Part shown: positions 34,106-39,676 of the stretch, piece after piece
How the letters are laid out: each line of letters begins with the position of its first letter
Position numbering within the stretch: the stretch's first letter is position 1
Assembly: GCA_963169195.1 (NCBI GenBank)
Contig: CAUJDN010000080.1
Coordinates: forward strand, 1-39,676
DNA length: 39,676 nt
Origin: Acidobacteriota bacterium
GTDB taxonomy: Bacteria; Acidobacteriota; Vicinamibacteria; Vicinamibacterales; UBA2999
Direction of reading: 5' to 3'
Program-made: the position numbers and the translations under genes
Notes under the pieces: model-generated
The model's input: only the letters and a program-made list of their open reading frames with translations
Database searches by the model: none
What the model was told of the DNA's origin: nothing

Positions 34106-35775
34106 GTGACACGTGACGTCCTCTTCCGCGCCGCCGCCGCCCTGGCGCTGGCCGGGGCCACGGCCGTGCTCATGGCGCAGCCGGAGAGCCGTGCGCGCCC
34201 CGCCATGCCGCCGATCGGGCCCCGGCATCTCGACGCGCGGGTCGTGCTGGCCCGCGGCATGAAGGCGGCACCCGCAGCCGCTCAGCGCGCGGCACTCGAT
34301 GCGCTCCGCGCGACCATGCCCGACCTCCGGGCCGACATCGACGAGGTGACGGGGGCCACCGCGATGCTGTGGAACATGGGCGGCTACCTGACGGCGCCCG
34401 ACGCACGTGACGCCGCGGTCGTGGCCGAGGACTTCATGCGGTCGCAGACGGACCTGCTGGGGCTCGCCCCGGCGGACGTCGCAGACTGCGAGCGTACCGA
34501 TCGCGTGATTTCCGCGGTGTCCGGCGTGACCCACCTGTATTACCGGCAGCGCGTGAATGGCATCCCCGTCTACAACGCCCCGCTCCAGTTCAACGTCGCC
34601 AGCGACGGTCGCATCCTGAGCGTCAACAACCAGTTCCTGCCGAACGTGACGGCGGCCGTGGCCTCGCTCGTCCCCAGGCTCGGCGCCGCCGCGGCGGTGG
34701 GGCGGGCGGCCGAGCCGCTGGGCCTGGGCGACGTGCCGGCACGGGTGCTGCGCACCGAGGCGGGCGCGCGGCGGCCCACGCGCCTCGAGGCGCCCGGCCT
34801 GTCGAGCGAAGGGATCACGGCGGGCCTCGTCATCCTGCCGGTCCGACGCGGCATGGCCCGCCTGGCGTGGAACTTCCAGGTGTGGCTGCCGGATCAGCCG
34901 CACGCGTTCGACTACACCGTCGATGCGGAGTCGGGGCAGGTGTGGACACGCTTCGACTGGGTGTCGGCCGACACCTACCGCATCTACCCGCTGCCCACCG
35001 AGAGTCCCGGCCACCGAAGCCCTGCGCCTCCCGCCGACGGCCGCTCGCTCGTGGCGGGTCCCGCGCACCCGGCGGCGTCGCCCTATGGGTGGCACGACAC
35101 CAACGGCGCCCCCGGCGCCGAGTCGCTCACCACCGAGGGCAACAACGTGCACGCGTACGCGGACACGAACGACGACGACGTGCCCGACGCGGGCGGTTCA
35201 CCATCCTGCGGCGCCACCATCGAGTGCGACTTCCCGCTGGACCTCGCCAGCGCGCCCGCCACCTATACATCCGCCGCGGTGGCCAACCTGTTCTACTGGA
35301 ACAACGTCGAGCACGTACGACGGCGGGGCGCCCACGGGCTTGTCCTCGACGTCCGTGGGCACCTCGAGACGTCGATTCCCCTGGGCTGACGGCCAGCTTC
35401 AGTGTCGCGGGCGTGCCGACGGGCACCCACACGATTGGCCTCCGCGCCGTGAACGCGGCCGGATCGAGCGCGACCGCCGGTCCCGTCACCCTGACCTTTC
35501 CGGGTGCGTGCGCCGGGCCGCCGGAGACGGTCACCAACCTGCGGGCCTATCGGACGGGTCGCACGGTGTGCGCCGCCTGGGATCCACCCGCCTCGGGGCC
35601 GGCGCCGACCGCCGATGTCCTGCACGCCAGCGGGGCACTGTCCGGCAGTTTTGCCACGACCTCCCGGCTGATGGCTGGCGTGGTGGCCAGCGGAACCTAC
35701 GTCGTGACGGTCGTGGGGACCAATGCCTGCGGCGCCAGGACCACCGCGCCCACCCGGACCGTCGTCGTTCCCTGA
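34106..35775 (+). pseudogene. Decayed M36 (fungalysin-type) metalloprotease gene
   Basis: The first frame (GTG 34106 to TGA 35387-35389) encodes a signal peptide, an FTP-type propeptide (HLYYRQRVNGIPVYNAPLQF) and the first part of the catalytic domain, up to VANLFYWNNVEH. Where the intact neighbour continues with the HELTH zinc site, this gene jumps to C-terminal domain sequence read in three frames: YDGGAPTG (frame of 35316), LVLDVRGHLETSIPLG (first frame) and LTASFSVAGVPTGTHTIGLR onward (third frame) to TGA 35775. The catalytic core is therefore deleted and two frameshifts follow. The tail resembles two fibronectin-III-like modules (TGTHTIGLRAVNAAGSS, SGTYVVTVVGTNACG). A truncated secreted propeptide could still be made. 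Confidence 0.8.
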
Positions 35776-35937
35776 AAGGGCAACGCCAGGGGACTGGCCG
35801 ATGTAATGCCATGACTTTGTAGGCGTCTGCCATTGTCCCGGCATAGGACTTTGGGGTACGAGTTGCGCCGATATGGACAAATCGGTTACGCTCTATCCCG
35901 TCCGAACGGCTCCCCCGGGCTGAACGGAGCGTTACTG

Positions 35938-36378
35938 TTGTCGTTTCCCGTCGTCGCCATCCTCGTTGCGGCCTGCATGGGCTGTGGGTCACGCGTCTCC
36001 GCGCCCACTGCGCCCGGCGGCGATCCCGACTCTTCGGCCAGCCAGGCGACGCCCGTCCAGGCCACGCTCCAGGTCGGTGAGACGTACGAGGTGGCGGGTG
36101 GCAGGGGCACGGTGACCTTTGCGGGCGTGGTCGCCGACTCGCGCTGCCCGAAGGGTGTGACGTGCGTGTGGGAAGGCGATGCGACGGTCGATCTGCGGAT
36201 CCAGTCCGGTTCCGCCGCCGCCGTGGCCGTGCAGCTCCACACCAACGACCGATTCGAGCGCGAGGCCACCGCCGGGGGGCTGCGCCTGCGCCTCGAATCG
36301 CTCGACCCCTATCCCGACGCCGATCGCCCCATCGCGGCCGGCGACTACCGTGTCGTCCTGTCGATCTCAACCCAGTAA
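35938..36378 (+). CDS. Small putative lipoprotein with RCP-CVW motif
   Basis: 146 residues from TTG 35938, chosen because GGAG lies at 35925-35928. The frame is open back to TTG 35833, and that longer form (181 residues) would give a more basic N terminus. The hydrophobic stretch SFPVVAILVAAC ends in a lipobox-like VAAC with Cys13. The mature part holds VGETYEVAGG, FAGVVADSRCPKGVTCVWEG and a C-terminal DYRVVLSIS. The DSRCP-x-GV-x-CVW motif is shared by many small bacterial lipoproteins of unknown function; its two cysteines probably form a disulfide. The M36 protease gene starts 21 bp downstream, so the two may be co-transcribed. Confidence 0.75.
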   Translation: MSFPVVAILVAACMGCGSRVSAPTAPGGDPDSSASQATPVQATLQVGETYEVAGGRGTVTFAGVVADSRCPKGVTCVWEGDATVDLRIQSGSAAAVAVQLHTNDRFEREATAGGLRLRLESLDPYPDADRPIAAGDYRVVLSISTQ

Positions 36379-36399
36379 CCGAATACGGAGCCACGAACC

Positions 36400-39300
36400 T
36401 TGTCGAACCGACATCGAAAGCCAGCTGCATCCCTGAAGCGCCTACGGTCGAGGCAGCACGTGCTGTCTGCCCTTGTCCTGCTTGCGGCGGTCGCCATGAC
36501 GGCGGCCACCTTCGCGCAGCCAGGCGATCGCTCGCCGGCGATGATCGCCGACGTTGTCGATCCCAACCCGAACTTCGACATCCGGACCTACAAGCTGGAT
36601 CCGCGGTGGGACGGGAAGGAGGACGCCGCGGCGTTCATGGCTCGTGTGGTGCCGCCTGCCTCGCTCAGGAGCGACCTCGCCGCGGATCGCATCGCGGGCA
36701 TCGTGCAGCTCGAAAAGGCGTACCCGGGCATCGTCGTCGAGCCGCACGCGGCGCTGGGGACGACCGAGATCGTCAGCGCGGCGCCGGGTACGGGCTTCCT
36801 GACCGGACCCTCCGGTGACCGCGTGGGCACGCTTCGAGCGTTCCTCGCCGACCATGCCGCGGCCTATGGGCTCTCCGTCGCGCAGGCGGCTGAACTGGAG
36901 CTCATCGCCGACTACATGAACCCGGCCGGGAACATGGGCTGGGCGGAGTTCCAGCAGACGATCAACGGCATCCCGGTATTCCAGGGCTCCATCCGCGGCG
37001 GGTTCACCGCGAAGGGCGAGCTCGTCAGGACGACGGGCGTGCTGGCGACGGGTGTCGAGGCCTCGGCGCTGGCGACGACGCCGTCGGTGAGCGCGGCCCA
37101 GGCCGTGGCGCTCTCGGCCGCGAGCGTGGGCTGGGACGTGCCGGAGTCGGCCCTGCAGCAGAAGGCCGTGGACGGCGCGAAGGCAATTTTCGACCGCGCG
37201 TCGATGGACGGCGACGCGAAGGCGTGGCCGGTGTACTTCCCCCTGGCGCCGGGCGTCGTGCGGCTGGCGTGGGCCACGGAGATCTGGGGCGACCCGGACG
37301 CCTACTACTCGGTCATCGACGCGGAGACCGGCACGCTGCTCTTCCGCAAGAACATGACGGAGTACCAGACCCAGTCCGTGACCTATGGCGTCTACACGAG
37401 CGACAGCCCGGCGCCGGGCTCGCCGAGTCTGGCCACGCCCGACAACCACTGGCAGGCGCCGTACGTGTCCCGGACGCTCGTCGCGCTCATCGGCAACGAG
37501 GCCCCCAACACGTTCAACGACCTGGGCTGGATCACCGACGGGAACAACACGACGGACGGCAACAACGTGGAGGCCGGCATCGATCGGGATGGCACCAACG
37601 GCGTGGACGCGCCGGTAACGGGTTCCGGCAGCCGTGTCTTCAATTTCAGCTACGACCCTGCGCTGGACGACCCGCTGACCCTGAACTACCAGCGAGGTGA
37701 CGTCACGAACATGTTCTACTGGGTCAACCGCTTCCACGACGACACGTACCGCCTGGGCTTCAACGAGTTCTCGTTCAACTTCCAGAACGACAACTTCGGT
37801 CGTGGCGGGCTCGGTGGTGACCGCATCAGCGCCGAGGGGCAGGACAGTTCCGGGACGAACAACGCGAACTTCTCGACGCCGGCGGACGGCGGCCGCGGCC
37901 GCATGCAGATGTTCCTCTGGACGGGCCCGACGCCCGATCGCTCGGGCGATCTCGACGCGGACGTCATCATCCACGAGCTGACGCACGGGTTGTCGAACCG
38001 CCTCCATGCCAACGCCACGGGGCTCGGCTCGAACATGGCGCGCGGCATGGGCGAGGGGTGGTCCGACTTCTACGCGCGGTCGCTGCTCAGCACGGCGGAC
38101 GAGAACGTCAACGGCATCTACACCACGGGCGGGTGGGCCACCAACCTCGCGATCGCGGGCTACACCGACAACTACTACTACGGCATCCGTCGCTTCCCGT
38201 ACGCCCCGCGCGCTGTGACGGGCGGTCCGTTGAACCGTCCGCACAGCCCGTTGACGTTCGCGGACATCGACTCGACGCAGGCCGATCTCACCGACGGCGC
38301 GTATCCCCGCGGGCCGATCGGCTCGTCGACGGTGGACCAGGTCCACAACATCGGGGAGGTCTGGGCGGGCATGCTGTGGGAAGTGCGGGCGCGCTTCGTC
38401 AGCCGCCTGGGCCACGCCGTGGGAAACCAGCGCATCCTCCAGTACGTCACCGACGGCATGAAGCTGGATCCGGTGAATCCGACGCTCATCCAGGCGCGCG
38501 ACGCCATCCTCACCGCCGCCAACGGGGGCGGCGCAACGCCGGCCGACATCGACGACATCTGGCGGGGCTTCGCCACGCGCGGCCTGGGCGTGACAGCGGG
38601 GGTCATCAACGCGGGCACGGGCTCTGGCGACACGCGGGTCCTGGAGGGATTCCTCGCGCCTGGCGATCCGGTGCCGAGCTTCTCGATCGACGACGTGAGC
38701 CTGACCGAGGGCGACGCGGGCACGACGAACTACACCTTCACGGTGACGCGCGCCAACACCGGAGCGACCGAGAGCCGCGTCAACTGGTCGACCGCTGACG
38801 GCACGGCGATCGGGGCCACGACGATGGCGAACCCGGGGACGATCACGGTGCCTTCGTCAGGTGCCGCCTCGCCCTATCCGGCGCCGATCGCCGTCGCCGG
38901 TGTCGGCACGATCCAGCGCATGAGCGTGCGCCTGACGAGCGTGTCGCACACGTTCCCAGGCGACCTCGACATCCTGCTCGTCGGACCGGGCGGTCAGACG
39001 GTGATGCTGATGTCCGACGTCGGCGGCTCGGCCGACCTCGTCAACGTGACCCTCGACTTCAGTGACGGCGCACCGGCGGTGCCCCTCAGTGGGACCATCG
39101 CGCCGGGGGTGTACAGCCCGACGAACCCGACCACGGGAGATCCCCTGCCGGCGCCGGCGCCAGCGGAGCCGTTTGGATCAGCGCTCTCCGCGTTCAACGG
39201 CACCATCGCGAACGGCACCTGGAACCTCTTCGTGTTCGACGACGCCGCCGGCGATGTCGGCACCATCGGGGGGTGGTCGCTCTCGTTCACTACGGCCGCG

Positions 39301-39676
39301 AACGACTATCAGCCAGGTTCCGGTCAACTGGTTTTCGGTCCAGGTGTGACGACTCAGAGCGTGACGGTCCTGGTCAACGGCGAGGCGGCCGTCGAGCCCG
39401 ACGAGACGTTCTCCGTCGATCTCTCCAGCCCCCTCGGCGCGACCATCACCGACGCACAGGGCGTGGGAACCATCATCGACGACGACACGGGAGGGGCCGT
39501 GCCGACGACGGTGGGCGACGCCTATGCGACGCCGGCCGGCACGCCGCTGAACGTAGCGGCGCCCGGCGTGTTGGCCAACGACAACTCGAACGGGGGCGGC
39601 GCGATGACGGCCGTGCTGGTGAGCGGCCCGTCGAGCGGGGCGCTGGTCTTCAACGCCAACGGCAGCTTCGGCTACA
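36400..39676 (+). CDS. Secreted M36 (fungalysin) metalloprotease with Calx-beta and cadherin-like repeats, 3' end missing
   Basis: At least 1092 residues, running off the window. TTG 36400 has GGAG at 36387-36390. A long, Arg-rich signal peptide (LSALVLLAAVAMTAATFAQ) is followed by the FTP propeptide (EFQQTINGIPVFQGSIRGG). The M36 catalytic domain has FYWVNRFHDD, zinc motif HELTH (525-529) and third ligand Glu552 in GMGEGWSDF, so it should be active. After about residue 760 comes a Calx-beta domain (FSIDDVSLTEGD...STADGTA, then NDYQPGSGQLVF...VGTIIDDD). A convertase-P-like beta sandwich (about 804-966) is inserted inside it. A cadherin/VCBS-like repeat then begins (VGDAYATPAGTPLNV, GVLANDN). 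It is a secreted or cell-surface protease. Confidence 0.92.
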   Translation, partial: MSNRHRKPAASLKRLRSRQHVLSALVLLAAVAMTAATFAQPGDRSPAMIADVVDPNPNFDIRTYKLDPRWDGKEDAAAFMARVVPPASLRSDLAADRIAGIVQLEKAYPGIVVEPHAALGTTEIVSAAPGTGFLTGPSGDRVGTLRAFLADHAAAYGLSVAQAAELELIADYMNPAGNMGWAEFQQTINGIPVFQGSIRGGFTAKGELVRTTGVLATGVEASALATTPSVSAAQAVALSAASVGWDVPESALQQKAVDGAKAIFDRASMDGDAKAWPVYFPLAPGVVRLAWATEIWGDPDAYYSVIDAETGTLLFRKNMTEYQTQSVTYGVYTSDSPAPGSPSLATPDNHWQAPYVSRTLVALIGNEAPNTFNDLGWITDGNNTTDGNNVEAGIDRDGTNGVDAPVTGSGSRVFNFSYDPALDDPLTLNYQRGDVTNMFYWVNRFHDDTYRLGFNEFSFNFQNDNFGRGGLGGDRISAEGQDSSGTNNANFSTPADGGRGRMQMFLWTGPTPDRSGDLDADVIIHELTHGLSNRLHANATGLGSNMARGMGEGWSDFYARSLLSTADENVNGIYTTGGWATNLAIAGYTDNYYYGIRRFPYAPRAVTGGPLNRPHSPLTFADIDSTQADLTDGAYPRGPIGSSTVDQVHNIGEVWAGMLWEVRARFVSRLGHAVGNQRILQYVTDGMKLDPVNPTLIQARDAILTAANGGGATPADIDDIWRGFATRGLGVTAGVINAGTGSGDTRVLEGFLAPGDPVPSFSIDDVSLTEGDAGTTNYTFTVTRANTGATESRVNWSTADGTAIGATTMANPGTITVPSSGAASPYPAPIAVAGVGTIQRMSVRLTSVSHTFPGDLDILLVGPGGQTVMLMSDVGGSADLVNVTLDFSDGAPAVPLSGTIAPGVYSPTNPTTGDPLPAPAPAEPFGSALSAFNGTIANGTWNLFVFDDAAGDVGTIGGWSLSFTTAANDYQPGSGQLVFGPGVTTQSVTVLVNGEAAVEPDETFSVDLSSPLGATITDAQGVGTIIDDDTGGAVPTTVGDAYATPAGTPLNVAAPGVLANDNSNGGGAMTAVLVSGPSSGALVFNANGSFGY

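Overview
High-GC (roughly 70 %) chromosomal DNA from a Gram-negative bacterium. It makes Kdo/heptose-type lipopolysaccharide (waaA, lpxK, an LpxL-type acyltransferase, waaF, gmhB, separate heptose kinase and cytidylyltransferase, waaC). It also carries a very large periplasmic-propeller hybrid histidine kinase and secreted M36 proteases with Calx-beta domains. This combination fits Acidobacteriota best, probably class Vicinamibacteria. That assignment is inference from gene content and style; no marker gene in the window settles it.

Layout. 1-6641: a signalling cassette on + (propeller hybrid histidine kinase, single-domain response regulator, GAF-SpoIIE phosphatase), bracketed by inverted arrays of a 15-bp repeat. 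6942-8631: an AI-2E-type membrane protein (-) and secG (+). 8733-10940: tRNA-Leu(GAG) with a terminator, then an accessory islet. The islet holds a Fic AMP-transferase with a C-terminal winged helix and repeated operator-like boxes, a frame-damaged small helix-turn-helix gene and a relic of a serine recombinase. 11016-15749: a TonB-C-terminal membrane protein, an exported FAH-family hydrolase, an M61-like metallopeptidase homologue with an altered zinc motif, and an exported cupin.

15767-19153: the lower-glycolysis operon gap-pgk-tpiA on -. A very large inverted array of 8-bp repeats sits between gap and pgk. 19252-27571: a long LPS inner-core and lipid A operon on +, ending in a small membrane methyltransferase. 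27654-28605: ubiX (-), tRNA-Val(TAC) and tRNA-Asp(GTC), followed by a partial duplicate of the tRNA-Asp 3' end. 28755-34095: a tightly packed operon of holB, pdxA, smpB, wecE-type aminotransferase, rmlD-type reductase and a family 2 glycosyltransferase. 34106-39676: a decayed fungalysin-type (M36) protease gene, a small lipoprotein, and an intact M36 protease that runs off the window end.

The most unusual theme is the number of short degenerate tandem repeats between genes, in at least three sequence families. Several supply stop or start codons of neighbouring genes or form long inverted pairs. I see no wholly new multi-gene system. The best leads are the gap-pgk repeat hairpin, the Fic operator boxes, the att-like tRNA-Asp duplication, the M61 homologue lacking its catalytic glutamate, and a convertase-P-like domain nested inside a Calx-beta domain.
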